64,000 nt of DNA from Pardosa pseudoannulata (GCA_032207245.1 CM063503.1:59444817-59508816); one strand, 5' to 3'. Counted from the first letter of the stretch, positions 10,501-22,345 are shown. Made by a program: numbers and translations. Notes: a model not told the origin generated them from the sequence alone.

Positions 10501-13008
10501 ACAGGAAGACACATGAAAATCAAAAATTTGGATGGAACTCCTAAAAACTGTTTGTAAAGGTAATTTGTATTATGCCAAAAGAAATACCAAAAAAAAATCA
10601 CAATTAGCTTCCAGAAATAGCATCAAAAATGATTTAAATTAAAACAATTTACACAAACTCAAAACCAAAACTATACAAGGATTATCAATAACACAGACAA
10701 AGTCACAGGAAAATAAACCTTCTTATATTTTTATTACATGCATATTATAATAATATTCAGTTCTCGTTAAACCAGTTTTAAGTTTCAAGATGTACAGATG
10801 TTTCTAGAATAAGAATACAAAATTTTGTAGATAACCAAAAACTGGGCATACCTAACTGCTCTTTTGTACCAAACTACATCGGTTCAAATCTTACTGTTGA
10901 CATGGATAGCCTTTTGGCTTTAAGCAGTAGGTCCCAGCCTCATTAAACTAATGTAACAATAAAGTAGAATATAACACTCCACATCAACCAAACATTTAAG
11001 TAGTTGGTTTGGAGCAATTTTCATTATATCTCAATAAACACTTGTACAATTACTTTTTTCAAATTTATTTATATTTGAATATACACAGTGATAAATTTTA
11101 TGTTCAGATAAATTACTGTTTGTTAATTATGTATAATAAATTAATTGTTAATTATTTATTGCTATTAGACATAACAGGATTAATATCATTCATACTGTCA
11201 GATCATGTAAAAGATTTAATTTGAATAATTAAGTCTTAATATTCACAGTGCTTATTTTATAGTATAAAAATTTTTGCCCAAAATTTGATGACTGTAAGAC
11301 AAATAGATTTGTATGGAAAACAAACACACATACATTTCATTAATATATTTAAATAAATAAAAATATATATATTTCTTTGACTGTGATATAGTCTGAACGG
11401 AATTTGTATTTTAAAGATAAAAATTGTTGATAGATCCTTTATTGCAGAATAAAATTAATCACGGATTAAAATTTAATATTAGCAGATATTCTATAGTTGT
11501 GCTATGATTTGTGGTAGATATAAAGGAGAATTAATCCCAAGATATCTTAACTGGAGGTAAAAACAGATTTAAAAATGCAGACAATATTTCAATAATATAT
11601 AATAAACAATGAATAAATGAAATATTTAAGGGAATGATATAATTGTGGTAGAAAATATGATTATGACATTAAAATTATTGCATTATAACTTCACAAATTT
11701 ATTCCCTGCGATTAAATTGAAAATTAATCATTGAAAAGATGTTATAGAATATTCATACTGAGGGGAAAATCAAAGATTTATTCATTGATTTATGCTGTGT
11801 CGTAAGTTATACAAGTACTAAATTAGTTTGAACTAATAGTTTAAGAGGAGATGTAAAACATACATACATACACACACGACTTATTTATATTAACAAAAGA
11901 ACTTGGGCATATGTAGTTCAGATTATTTTTTATTACTATTATTTTAGCAAGAAAAATGCACTTACGAGTGATGGCCAGCAGCCTTCTCTTTTTCACTCAT
12001 AGGTCTACATCGTACAACAACTTTTACAGTTTCTGATTTACTTTTTAAACTCTAAGATAAAAAATTTAAAATTAACTAAAATCATATAACATTAAGATAA
12101 TAGTGTAACAAAAATAGATATAGCATTAAAGTTATTCAGATTGCTAAATAAACTAACTTAAAAATAGTTTCTAATTTACAGGAATAAAAACAAGCAAATA
12201 AATATGAACCAGTAACTTTTAAGATAAACTGCAATTCAATATATATGTATCATATACTTCAATTTTTTAGTGCAGTTTTGATAAAATAGCATATAAATAT
12301 AGCACAAACTAGAGTAATGAGATTAACTAACATAGAATTCCAAACACTAATCTTAAAAAATTATAATGAAAATTCTATCTAAACCTGAATATATTATAAG
12401 TAAAATGCTTACTAAGTGAAGTCAGTAAAACAATATAATCTTCCCTGATCATAATTAACTATAAAAAGATTTATTAGTCCATGTTTAAAAGAGAAAAAAA
12501 ATTTAAATTGAAAATAAAAATTCTTACTTTTATAGGGCAATTTTCAAAACAGAAAGATTTATTTAGTATTTATTATTTTCCATTTAAAACATCTGACAAC
12601 ATCGTATAACTATTTAATCCACTACTATCAAAAAATGCTGTCACTATTAACCCTTTGTATTCTAATAACTCTTAAAAATTAATTGAATATATTATTCCAA
12701 ACATTTAAAAACTAACTTACAAAAATTTATTGACAAAGTGTATTTTCTGTATACGAAAAATAATATAACTTGATATATTTTGTTAATATAGACATCAACA
12801 TTTCTTTTATTCCATAGAAATTAGGATGAATAGATCCTTGACAGTAAAATCAGTCTTATTAATTACTGATCAACCTACATTCAAACTTTTAACTCTCAGA
12901 AAAACCAAGTATTTTTTAAAACATAGGAAAAAAATATTAATAAAAGACAGAAATTGATGCATAACATACCTCCTCCATAGTAAACAAGTAATTATTTTAT
13001 GCTTTAAT
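209..13008 (-). CDS. KIF3B: Kinesin-II heavy chain, KIF3B/KIF3C class, copy A (5' part of gene)
   Basis: Plus-end microtubule motor subunit; family members pair with KIF3A and KAP for intraflagellar and axonal transport. Eleven exons are visible (join of 209-301, 384-564, 1955-2050, 2227-2447, 2953-3115, 3695-3774, 7930-8138, 8275-8396, 9529-9624, 11966-12051, 12970-13008), all with GT-AG borders and matching phases, giving residues 1-452. The ATG at 12976-12978 opens MEE, followed by KVVVRCRPM typical of kinesin-II. P-loop GQTGAGKT is at residues 93-100, switch I SSRSH at 209-213, switch II DLAGRE at 242-247, and the neck [13 protein letters not shown] near 329-341. The neck then runs into a lysine-rich segment and coiled coil. 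The 3' exons would lie left of the window. Family is certain; the KIF3B name comes from the tail seen in copy B. The switch II Ser-to-Arg change is unusual. Confidence 0.85.
384..564 (-). CDS. KIF3B: Kinesin copy A exon, residues 361-421 (neck/charged region)
   Basis: Codes [19 protein letters not shown], then an acidic, Met-rich helix-forming stretch ending NEQNLMTE. The basic patch followed by acidic residues corresponds in place to the charged segment after the kinesin-II neck. Acceptor tatttcag, donor gtatgt. Confidence 0.82.
1955..2050 (-). CDS. KIF3B: Kinesin copy A exon, residues 329-361 (neck linker)
   Basis: Codes [20 protein letters not shown], then [13 protein letters not shown]. 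This is the kinesin-II neck linker, with [14 protein letters not shown] in place of the usual (R/K)(V/I)NEDPKDALLREF. Confidence 0.9.
2227..2447 (-). CDS. KIF3B: Kinesin copy A exon, residues 256-329 (microtubule-binding face)
   Basis: Starts [19 protein letters not shown] and runs through [20 protein letters not shown] to YDETITTLR. Loop L11 differs from the usual GERLKEATKINLS, while helix alpha-4 and the [11 protein letters not shown] block are conserved. Phase 0 at the start; ends in a split Arg codon. Confidence 0.9.
2953..3115 (-). CDS. KIF3B: Kinesin copy A exon, residues 201-255 (switch I and II)
   Basis: Codes [15 protein letters not shown] (switch I), then [20 protein letters not shown] (switch II). 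The catalytic Asp242, Gly245 and Glu247 are kept, but the usual Ser of DLAGSE is Arg246. Thr225 here is Ser in copy B, the clearest amino-acid difference between copies. Confidence 0.9.
3695..3774 (-). CDS. KIF3B: Kinesin copy A exon, residues 175-201
   Basis: Codes [17 protein letters not shown] and GKRNRSIG, leading up to switch I. Acceptor gtcttcag, donor gtttgt. The upstream intron holds a (TA)n tract that begins only about 60 bases from this acceptor. Confidence 0.88.
3834..3919. repeat. (TA)n microsatellite in kinesin intron, copy A
   Basis: Nearly pure TA, broken by a single CA at about 3849. It sits about 60 bases upstream of the acceptor of exon 3695-3774 on the minus strand. The equivalent tract in copy B is visibly shorter. 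Confidence 0.97.
6380..6416. other. Deletion junction with duplicated filler, copy A
   Basis: Where copy B has about 510 bases (61791-62300), copy A has roughly 37 bases containing the string aagataagttgaaa twice. This looks like a deletion repaired with templated filler. Confidence 0.6.
6589..6679. repeat. (TA)n microsatellite in kinesin intron, copy A
   Basis: About 90 bases of uninterrupted TA inside the large intron between exons 3695-3774 and 7930-8138. The copy B partner at 62484-62568 is interrupted by TG steps. Confidence 0.97.
7511..7541. repeat. Poly-T tract absent from copy B
   Basis: Thirty-one T in a row in copy A. Copy B reads straight from gcaaaagaa into agaagcagtaag, so the tract was lost or gained between the two copies, plausibly across the short AAGAA direct repeat. 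Confidence 0.9.
7930..8138 (-). CDS. KIF3B: Kinesin copy A exon, residues 105-174
   Basis: Codes [14 protein letters not shown], then the conserved [19 protein letters not shown], and ends DTGVYVK. This is the central motor domain, with the usual kinesin-II YLEIY block. The usual Arg of LVRASYLEIY is Ser here. It has a near-identical partner at 63779-63987. Confidence 0.9.
8275..8396 (-). CDS. KIF3B: Kinesin copy A exon, residues 64-105 (P-loop)
   Basis: Codes [17 protein letters not shown], then the ATP-binding P-loop [14 protein letters not shown] at residues 91-104. Kinesin-II usually has GTGKT here; the Ala is the variant common in other kinesin families. Acceptor aaattctag, donor gtatga. 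Confidence 0.9.
9529..9624 (-). CDS. KIF3B: Kinesin copy A exon, residues 32-64
   Basis: Codes the variable stretch after the first strand and ends with [11 protein letters not shown], matching the kinesin-[10 protein letters not shown] block. Acceptor tttctttcag, donor gtaagt; phase agrees with both neighbours. Confidence 0.86.
10845..10950 (+). mobile_element. Old tRNA-derived SINE copy in kinesin intron
   Basis: Diverged but alignable by eye to the SINE at 36148-36335. It shows a B-box-like ggttcaaatc and then the family motif ggctttaagcagta. It lies in the intron between the exons at 9529-9624 and 11966-12051, antisense to the gene. Confidence 0.6.
11966..12051 (-). CDS. KIF3B: Kinesin copy A exon, residues 4-32 (strand beta-1)
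   Basis: Codes [20 protein letters not shown] and on to GHHS, the first motor-domain strand. The closest pattern I know is the start of KIF3B ([14 protein letters not shown]). Acceptor tatcttag, donor gtaagt; the exon enters in phase 0 and ends with two bases of a split Ser codon. Confidence 0.88.
12970..13008 (-). CDS. KIF3B: Kinesin copy A exon with start codon (codes only MEE)
   Basis: On the minus strand a polypyrimidine-type acceptor ends in AG at 13010-13009. About 30 bases of 5' leader follow, then ATG GAG GAG and a consensus donor gtatgt from 12969. Only three codons are coding. The acceptor implies at least one further non-coding exon to the right, which I could not locate, so promoter and transcription start are not assigned. 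Confidence 0.75.
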
Positions 13009-13174
13009 CTGAAACAAATATACAATTTATTAATTTAAATGAAAGTAGCAGTAATTTTGAAGACATTCTATAGCTGTTAAATACTACAAGAATATAAAGT
13101 TTCAAAAACCCATTAAATAAAGAATTTTAAAAATCTGATATAGACACTGCATGACTTAATTGTACATCTATTAG

Positions 13175-13177
<3 letters not shown>

Positions 13178-13207
<30 letters not shown>
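13178..13207. repeat. Poly-T tract
   Basis: Thirty consecutive T just upstream of the kinesin start-codon exon. No retrotransposon body is recognisable next to it. Confidence 0.9.
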
Positions 13208-13212
<5 letters not shown>

Positions 13213-13489
13213 GTTTCATCAAAATTATTGTTTGCATATTTTCTTCAACATAAAAAAAAAGTTTTAATTCTCATGTACATGATGTCTGAAGTGTTAATAC
13301 TCATTGTAAAACTTTGTTATATAAATATTTCAGTTTAAACCAAATCATAAAATTTTCTTCACTTTATACCTGGAAGCAAATAAACAGCAAACATTCAAAA
13401 TAATCCTCTGCATATAATAGATTTTTATTCTTTTTTATTAAAAATGTCCTTTTCGTTTCTCCTATTAAAATAACACTGCAAGAACTGCA

Positions 13490-13870
13490 TGCTGATATTT
13501 TTGAGTTATATTGAGGTAGCATTAATTGCAGTTATATTGTGATTTTTGGTTATATACAGTAAAAATAGCAATACAAAATGGAGGTGCATATACTGATGTT
13601 ACAATAGTTCTATATACAAAATTTCCATGTTTTATGGCTAATTGCTTTTGAATTATGCTCTGCAGCATTAATATATGTTATTTTGAAATTTTTTGTTATA
13701 TAGAGTGTAGAGTACAATCTAAAGAAGAGGTGCAAAGCTAGATATTATAACAGTCCTAAATTCAAGGTTTGAACATTTTAGAGATAATTATTTTTGACTT
13801 ATGGCCTAAAGTGTTTATAACACAATATTGAAATTTCTCATTACATAAAGTTTCGATTTCAATCAATTTT
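13490..13870. repeat. Diverged tandem repeat, ~145-bp unit, locus 1
   Basis: About two and a half units. Equivalent points lie near 13555, 13701 and 13846, a spacing of 145-146 bases. Shared landmarks are tatatagagtgtagagtaca, gtcctaaat, and agcattaatatatgtta. The same unit recurs at 51050-51810. Confidence 0.75.
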
Positions 13871-15780
13871 CCTTGTACCTACATACATATAACGCTTAAT
13901 ATAGTCATATTTAAGTCCATCATGGTCATAATAAATATTTTTGTTGAAATCTGAGCCCTAAAATTTATTATGAATACAATACTTCACTTATTTCGTACAA
14001 AGAAGTAAATATTAGTAAAATAATATTAGATGGATATTATTTATTTATCAAAATCAGCATGTAAATAACCATATCATCATTTAAAAATAAAAACTCATCC
14101 TAATACATCTGATTTCTGAAAACTCATAAGCTTCATCTATAACAAATAGATTTTAAATATAGTAATAATCAGCCAAAACTTATAAATAAAGATCTCTAAT
14201 ATTTCATATGAAGGCTATGAATACAAACTTCAACATAAGAGATTATGAGTAAGGGACTGAATTTATCAATAAGTAACATCCCATGAATTATTATAACCTA
14301 TTTCACTTATCAATTCTTTTCACTTGTAATATAAATTTTAATTTTTTCCCCAACCAAGAGACAGAAGAATATACAGATTCAGAAATTTACACATAACCTC
14401 TAAAAACCTCTCAGAAAATACAATACAGAGATGCTAATTTATAATCAGATTGATATATAAAGATAAACAAATCTATGAAGTTTGAAAATTAACACACAAA
14501 CCAGTACGCAAAATAAACCAAAAGAAAAACAATCCTCCTGCATACATCATATACAATCAAACAATAATTCAGTACGACCTCTTGTATAGTATCACATGTC
14601 TATGAACAAATCTTCCAAATATGAATTGCAATGTTATAGCTATAAAGTACTAACTCTATAATGAGCCAATATTTCCTAATCAGAAACAGCAATTATGATA
14701 TTTTCTTGGAATTTTTTTCTCTCCTCTTTTCCTTATTGTGTCTTTTTTACATTTTTTACTTTGATATAGCACTAATTGTTATAGTAACAGATGGTCACAC
14801 TATAACAGGGTTTAACTGGAGAATAGAAGAGTTTGATGCAGCAGATCACAACTCAACTCATGCTCAATTGATTACCCATTTTAACATGACTGTGAATGAT
14901 TACATTTACAGTTTATGAGCTAAAAAGTTATTAAAATATGCCCTAAATTTAGATTATGAATCTAAATGTCTGTCTATTTAAAAAACTTAGGATCCAAGTA
15001 AAACCTGATAAATTTTATTACTAAATGAATCCATATTTATTTTCAAATGATGAATGGATATCTGATGTTAGACTTTGGACAAACATCATATATCCAGATG
15101 TTTCCTACTATCTAATCTATCAACTATACAACTATCTATCTAATATTTATCATCAAAATAAATTCAGCACAAACTTATTTTTTATTTTATTTTTGCAAAT
15201 TTCAAATAAATATTAACAATTGAAAAAAATGTAATTTTTTTTAATTGCCTTTTTATTTGCACCATAACAGGAAAAAATGTGATGGTACTCCTTAATGGTC
15301 TGTGTGTATTTAATTTGAGGGGAAGAATTGGTTTGCAAGGATTTTTAAACTAAAATTTGTGTTTTAAGAGAGGCATTTAAAGGGTTTGATAAAATAACTA
15401 CAATTTACATTTAGGTTTAAGCCAAAGGACGAAATTACCCTCTTTACTGCTACACACATTTAATGCAGAAGTACCAATTTTTATATGGTATGCAAACTTA
15501 TAATTTAAGCTATTATCAACGAATTTTATGAATTATTTTAATTTTTTTTATTAATTTCTGTTTAAGAAAAACATCTAAAAAAGAAAAACTCATTATAAGA
15601 AAATTTCGTTTAGAGTTTAATTTTTTTCTATATTAGAGGTAATAAGAACAGGACCTAATGCTAAAAAAGTCAATTCTAAAGGACTATGTACATATATATC
15701 ACCAGTGGAATTTGGAATCGTGTAATCCAGTAGCAAAGAGCAGTACCCTACCCATCATAAATATAAATTATATTTAAACT
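13871..15780. other. Non-coding AT-rich DNA upstream of kinesin copy A
   Basis: No exon, RNA gene or recognisable transposon. An 85-codon open frame at 14661-14918 starts in T-rich DNA and shows no domain I know; I treat it as chance. The leader exon and promoter of the kinesin could lie anywhere here. Confidence 0.5.
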
Positions 15781-15784
15781 CTAA

Positions 15785-16010
15785 AAACTCCTCGGCACAA
15801 CAGCCCCTAGGGAGCCAGGTCTACAGTGCCAATCTCCATTTACATGACCAAGGGCCCTGGGGTGCAAAGCATATGTTCCAGTTAGGTGGTCAATCTTATG
15901 TGGAATCCCAGTGTTTAGTTCCCAAGCACACTTGGTCCTCAGTTCATCTACCCACTGAAGGGAAGAAAAGCTGAGTCAACCTTTGCGCAGCCAGCGGATC
16001 GAACCTCATA
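15785..16010 (-). mobile_element. 5'-truncated tRNA-derived SINE
   Basis: Clearly less AT-rich than its surroundings. Read on the minus strand it begins at a B-box ggttcgatcc (15996-16005), followed by gctggctgcgcaaaggttga and a conserved-looking body ending near 15785. No A box is found before the B box, so the 5' end is missing. The body differs from the other SINE family in the window. It resembles SINE bodies I associate with molluscs, but I cannot name it. Confidence 0.6.
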
Positions 16011-17444
16011 AATTATATTTAATAATTGTTAATATCCTCACATTTAAAATTATATATATTTTTTAATGAGTAATACATATACATGTATCCAGGTCTTCTA
16101 CCATATGTATGATACATATGGTAGAAATAGTTTATATGAGTTGGTCTTAATTTTATTTTTCATGTTGACAGATCAGTAGAAACTGTAAAAGTATACAAAG
16201 CTGCAGATTGCAGTAACTTCAAAGTTTTATCTGCAGAGGATACATATCAAGCATTTTTAATACATAATATTTATTGTACATTCATTAACCTTCTGGACAT
16301 ATAATTATATTTTAAAATTAAAAGTCAGTCTCGAGAAAATTTCCTCACTTTTACAATATCATTTACTTGGCAAAGCAATAAAAATTTAAAAGCACTTTTC
16401 AAAACAAAATTAAAAATTTTTTTTTTTCAATTAGATACAAAGCATATTTATTGCTTTAAACATTATAGGAGAAATATCTGAACATATTAATATGAGGTTT
16501 ATACATCTAACAACAAATTATATTAAATAAACATATAGGTAACACATAAATTCTGACTTTTTTTTTATGAAAATCAGATCATCTCTATTCATGCTTTACT
16601 AAATCAAAGTAAAAATTAAATATAAATCAAATCAAGTGAGAGCAATAATGCAATACTATTAATTGAATGTTATCTACGTAATAATTAACCATACAAGAAA
16701 ATAACTATAAACAAAATCAGAAATATGTTTATGAACACCATTACTAATGTGCTATATTAGTTCAAAAGTCAAACTAATCAACTAAAAAGCAAATTAATTA
16801 ATTACTACTTATAAGAATAAAAAATTAATATTAGTATTACAGGCTAATATAATAACACTTAATTCGAATAACTTATTTTAGAATAAAAATGTTTTTACAC
16901 ATGTAATTACAATAGGAAAGAAATATATATTCTTGTCCAACGATTATCAATTCAGTATAGCAGATGACACTGATGTACCATGTGACCTTCTGTGTGACAC
17001 TGCACACAATCACTCTATATATATATTTCCTAGACTGAACTTTTACCCTTTAAATATAATAATGACTTGCTTCTTAAACATTCTTCAGCATATTAGACTG
17101 TCAATCCCTTAAAAATTAAACTATAAAATAACATGATATAAACAATAACTATTTTTTGTATTATAAATTTTAACATCATACCAGCAAAATGTTTTTTGTG
17201 AAATTGAAGTCTACCACACTTTACATCAATTCAAAATCATGGGACCTAAAAATTGACGCATAATTAAAGCTACAAAATTTGCAAAGTCTACAAAATACCA
17301 ATTAATTACGATTTTAAGTGTAAACAAAATTTTTTGATTACTTCGTTCTCAAACTAGAAGAGAGAAATTGATACAAATAATAATGTTAAAAATCAAGAAT
17401 ATGATGGAAAAGTAAATATCATGAGTCAGATATAATACTTTAAT
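16011..17444. other. Non-coding AT-rich DNA
   Basis: Nothing recognised on either strand except a short palindrome near 16100-16122 (accatatgtatgatacatat and its arms). Confidence 0.5.
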
Positions 17445-18580
17445 AATAAAATATTTTTCTAAGCTCTTTTCAAAATTCCACAGTTTTAAAAATATGATTA
17501 ATGCCTTTCCCAACTTACATCTGTGGAATACTAAGAACGAGTGGAAGAATACTCATGAAAGTCAAAAAATCCCGTCATAAACAAATTCCTCCTTTTTGAA
17601 TTTTGAATTTCTTTAAATAAAGCTTAATGTAGAATTTTATCTTGTCTAAACACATTTTGTAAAGTAATTTACCTGTTTGTTTCAAAATGGAAACTATTTA
17701 AAGTGGTGATGGGCGTTAGAAATCGGTTTTGGAATAAAATTTGGTACACATACAACTAAACAGATCATATTTAAAAATATTTTTTAAATAAAGTAATTTT
17801 TTTTTTAATTCAATTTTTTTAAATATTTTGTTGATTTTTAAAATGTGTTTTTCATGTTAATTTCAGATATTTCCCTTTATTTTTCTCTTATTATTACTTA
17901 AAAATATCTCTTGAACATATTTGGGTATTATTTTTTCGATAGATTAAGTAGTTAATTCATAGGAAGTATTTTCACGTCTCTACTTGTCACTAAAAGTTTT
18001 AACTCACTAAACTTAAATTGAGTGTTCATACTGTAAATACTGTCGAAATTTAAAACAGGTACCTAAATTTGTTTTAATGTATATGAGGAGTAATTGGTAA
18101 AAGTTTTGTACAAATTTTAAAAAAAATTAAGAAACAACGAGTATTTCAGAAATTGATTAAAAATTATTTCTTAAAAAATATTAAATAATTTCAAGAGAAA
18201 TTTTTAACGTGATAATTTCCCTTATACTTTAATCCATATGTGTACAAAATTACCTAACATTGTGTTAAAAATTCATAAATCACTTTGGAATGTCTCCCCC
18301 TTAAAAATTTTCTCCAATATTTGTCATATAAACTTGAAATGTTCTACAAATATATGTTAAAGAATTAATTTATCAAATATTACATAATAATTCAACTATA
18401 TTTAAATATTACTTTTTTAATCAAATACAAGTTTGTTTGTTTTTTTAATTTTCAATTGCTCCTTTAAAAATGATTTAGAATACTTTCTTTCAATACTTGC
18501 ATCATAATACTTCTAAGAACTTAACTAAAAGAAACAGTTATTTATTTATAAAATATTACATAATAATTAAATTGCATGTA
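17445..18580 (+). repeat. Direct duplication, unit 1 (~1.1 kb)
   Basis: Starts aataaaatatttttctaagc and shares long stretches with 18819-19940 at an offset of 1374 bases, with scattered substitutions and small indels. No coding capacity. It could be a duplicated stretch of unique DNA or two copies of an unknown non-autonomous element. Confidence 0.85.
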
Positions 18581-18818
18581 AACGGGGCTATTCTTACAGA
18601 TAAGTCTTATTGAACATTTATGTATTGCTAATTTGGTTTTTCTTTTATTGAAATCAAACTTTATATATTTCTTTAAGCTAAAACATTATCAGATTCTGAA
18701 TTTCTTACAACCAACAAATTAATACAAACAATATACTTGTTGAAAGAAAACTATGAATAAATTTCCCACCAGCGACAGAATCATATTTTATAAATTAAAA
18801 CACCGTAATCTCTTGCAA

Positions 18819-19940
18819 AATAAAATATTTTTCTAAGCTCTTTTCAAAATTCCACAGTTTTAAAAATATGATTAATGCCTTTCCCAACTTACATCTGTGG
18901 AATACTAAGAACAAGTGGAAGAATGCTCATGAAAGTCAAAAAATCAAGTTATAAACAAATTACTCCTTAAAAATTTTGAATTTCTTTAAATAAAGCTTAA
19001 TGTAGAATTTCGTCTTGTCTAAACACATTTTGTAGAGTAATTTACCTGTTTGTTTCAAAATGGAAACTATTTAAAGTGGCGATGGGCGTTAGAAATCGTT
19101 TTGGAATAAAAATTTGGTACACATACAACTAAACAGATCATATTTAAAAATATTTTTTTTAAAAATTCAATCTTTTTAAAATATTTTGTTGATTTTTAAA
19201 ATGTGCCTTTCACGTTAATTTCAGATATTTTCTTTTATTTTTGTCTTATTATTACTTAAAAATATCTCTTGAATATATTTGGATATTAATTTTTCAATAG
19301 ATTAAGTTGTTAATTGATAGGGTGTATTTTCACTCTACTTTTCACTAAAATTTTAACTCACTAAATTTAAATTGAGTGTTCATACTGTAAATACTGTCGA
19401 AATTTAAAACAGGTACCTAGATTTGTTTTAGTGTATGTGAGGAGTAACTGGTAAAAATTTTGTACAAATTTACGAAAAAATTGAGCAACAATTAGTATTT
19501 CAAAAATTGATTAAAAATTATTTCTTCAAAACTATTAAATAATTTCAAGAGAACTTTTTAGCATGATAATTTTCCTGATACTTCAATCCATATGTGTACA
19601 GAATTAACTAACACTGTGTTAATAATTTATAAATCACTTTGGAATGTCTCCCATTCCTTAAAATTTTTCTCCAATATTTGTCATATATACCTGAAATGTT
19701 CTACAAATAAATGTTAAAGCATTAATTTATCAAATATTACATAATAATTTAACTACATTTAAATATTAAGTTTTTTAAATCAAATACTAGTTTGTTTGTT
19801 TTTTTAATTTTCAACTGCTCCTTGCAAAATGATTTAGAATATGTTTTTCAATACTTGCATCATAATACGTCTAAGAACTTAACTAAAAGAAACAGTTATT
19901 CATTTATCAAATATTACATAATAATTGAACTACATATAAA
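18819..19940 (+). repeat. Direct duplication, unit 2
   Basis: Second copy of 17445-18580. The two share landmarks such as ccaacttacatctgtggaat and gtaatttacctgtttgtttc. Its right end is itself duplicated again: caaatattacataataat occurs at 19731 and 19908, an offset of 177 bases. Confidence 0.85.
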
Positions 19941-20085
19941 TCTTAAATTTTTTAAATCAAATACTAGTTGGTTTGTTTCTAATTTTCAATTGCTCCTGGC
20001 AATATGATTACGAATATTTTCTTTCAATCCTTGCATCAAAATACTTCTAAAAACTTAACTAAAAGAAACAGTTATTCATTTTATT
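19908..20085 (+). repeat. Third partial copy (177-bp offset) at end of duplication
   Basis: Repeats the last part of unit 2 (ttaaatcaaatactagt, gaacttaactaaaagaaac or close variants), then stops at a unique junction. Confidence 0.75.
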
Positions 20086-20842
20086 ATCCGATGTAATTTT
20101 TTTTAAATTTTAACTTGTTATTCAATTTAGTGCTAGTTTAATATTTTAAATTTGCTCGGATTCTAAAGAAAATAATTTTTCTTCTAAAAGAGTATTTATT
20201 CCAAGTATTGAACATTTTCAACAAAAAAAATGTGACACAAGGAGCATTTTGAACAATTTAAAACGGTAAGACTTTCATTTTCAGATAAACAACAGAAAAT
20301 TTCGATCCCAATGACAAAATTGGAAATTATGAGAAAAACTAATTTGATAGACTGTTTATAATTTTACCATCTACCTTCGGGAAAAAAGGAAAACTCGTTC
20401 TGAGGTGCATAAAAATTCTGCAATTTATTTACCCCGTTAATACGTAATGCTAATTAGTGATGTTACGCATTAACGGGTAAAAGTGGTTCTGTATAAAAAA
20501 TTCGGTTAAAAGCTTTGTTTGAGAATTCGGAAAAGAGTTTTTATTTGACATTTATTAAAAAATAATCTATAAATGAAATCATATAAGTAAATAGATTTTG
20601 AAATATTTAATAGATTTGAAATATTTAATATTTATAAGGTGTTTTGCCTTTCTTATTCACCTATATCCTCTTGTTTTTAAAAAGTGTATTTAAAAAAAAC
20701 TCTCTATAAATGAAATCCTTTAAATAAATATTTTTCGAAATATTGAAGATAAAGAATTCAACTTTTGCACGCATGTGTAGAAAGTTAACTATAATTTGAG
20801 CCAATAAAAATATTTGGTATTTTCCCTCATTTGAAGTACCAT

Positions 20843-20843
<1 letters not shown>

Positions 20844-20877
<34 letters not shown>
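20844..20877. repeat. Poly-T tract
   Basis: Thirty-four consecutive T. The ~750 bases to its left back to 20090 contain no gene or known repeat that I recognise. Confidence 0.9.
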
Positions 20878-20880
<3 letters not shown>

Positions 20881-21014
20881 TATTGAAATCTAGAGTACGA
20901 AATTGACTTTAGAATTATTATTTGCAAAATTTCTATTTCGTAACAATATAAATGCTTTAATTATGGATAAATATATTTACATTTACATATTTGCGTATTT
21001 ACTGTTTATATAAG

Positions 21015-21118
<104 letters not shown>

Positions 21119-21569
21119 TTAGTGTATAATTATATAGATTTATGGATACAATACAATGACTAGGTATTTTCTGAATTCAGTTTGTCTTTTGGTATATTGT
21201 ACGCTGGATTCCGTGCACATTATGTCTTACATGCAACCATTACGATATTTAAACACAAACACAACTAACCATTGATCTCAAAACGCATGTTACAATGTTT
21301 GTTTTTACTAAAAACCTACATCCAAATTTTGCTATCTTTTTTTAAGTATAGGCAAAGCTCTCCGATCATAAAAAATGTCCAATAAAAGCAAACTTATCAT
21401 AGATTTCTATTCATGTTTTTATTGTTTTACTTTTAAAAAATTATGAAAACAAAATATTTGAAATATTTTAGCAAGATTGCAAGAAGAACTGGTTATAGTT
21501 CAGTTAAACCAGGTCAGGCTTCCCAAAAGGCGTTTTTATAAGAATGTGATCTGCAATTTTTCATTGATT

Positions 21570-21649
<80 letters not shown>
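21570..21649. repeat. (CA)n-(TA)n-(TG)n palindromic microsatellite
   Basis: CA repeats (21570-21586), TA repeats (to about 21601) and TG repeats (to 21649) in that order. CA and TG are complementary, so the tract is an inverted repeat with a TA centre and could extrude as a hairpin or cruciform. Confidence 0.95.
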
Positions 21650-21652
<3 letters not shown>

Positions 21653-22256
21653 ATGATATCTTAGTCAAAGAAACTAACTTAATTATACTTATATTCTAAA
21701 AAAAATTATTAAAAATTTTATACCTAAAATTACAGCATGTGATGAAATGCCTTTGCTTTTCTTTTAACTGTGGTAACCTTTAGTGACTAAGAGAACATCA
21801 AATTAATAAATGCTTAGCTCAACTAATCTTATATAACTCCTTTACTAACTTAGTTTCGTTTCAAATCGCCCCCATATGATATAATTTTTACACCCTGATT
21901 CGCTCGTCCCTTTGTGCCCTCGCGGTAGTAATAAGGGTATGTAAAAAGTTTTGGCCTGAGAGAGCCAAAGTCTCATTGTCTGACTAAATTGAATATTTAA
22001 TTTTCAAATTTTGTTGTTTTCTTTCATGATTAGTGAATGCACTTTATCCAGCAGGAATATCATTTTATATTTGTAATGGATAAAAAACACCCATTACAAT
22101 ACGGCATGATTAAATGCTGCACGGGGAAAGGCCAGTGGATTTCAAGTCTTAACTATTCGGCCACAATTGCACGTCATACAACATGAATATCATTCTCAGT
22201 ATGTAGTTACAACACCCATTGCATCCATACATACACACATCCGTATATACACAAGG

Positions 22257-22258
<2 letters not shown>

Positions 22259-22342
<84 letters not shown>
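22259..22342. repeat. (CA)n-(TA)n microsatellite flanking Tc1 element
   Basis: CA repeats to 22290, then TA repeats up to the left end of the Tc1-like element at 22343. The TA run resumes on the far side of that element. Confidence 0.95.

Positions 22343-22345
<3 letters not shown>

Noticed and set aside
14661..14918. Plus-strand frame of 85 codons with a start
   Set aside because: First half is T-rich hydrophobic sequence; second half has no family I recognise. Treated as chance or an unknown repeat.
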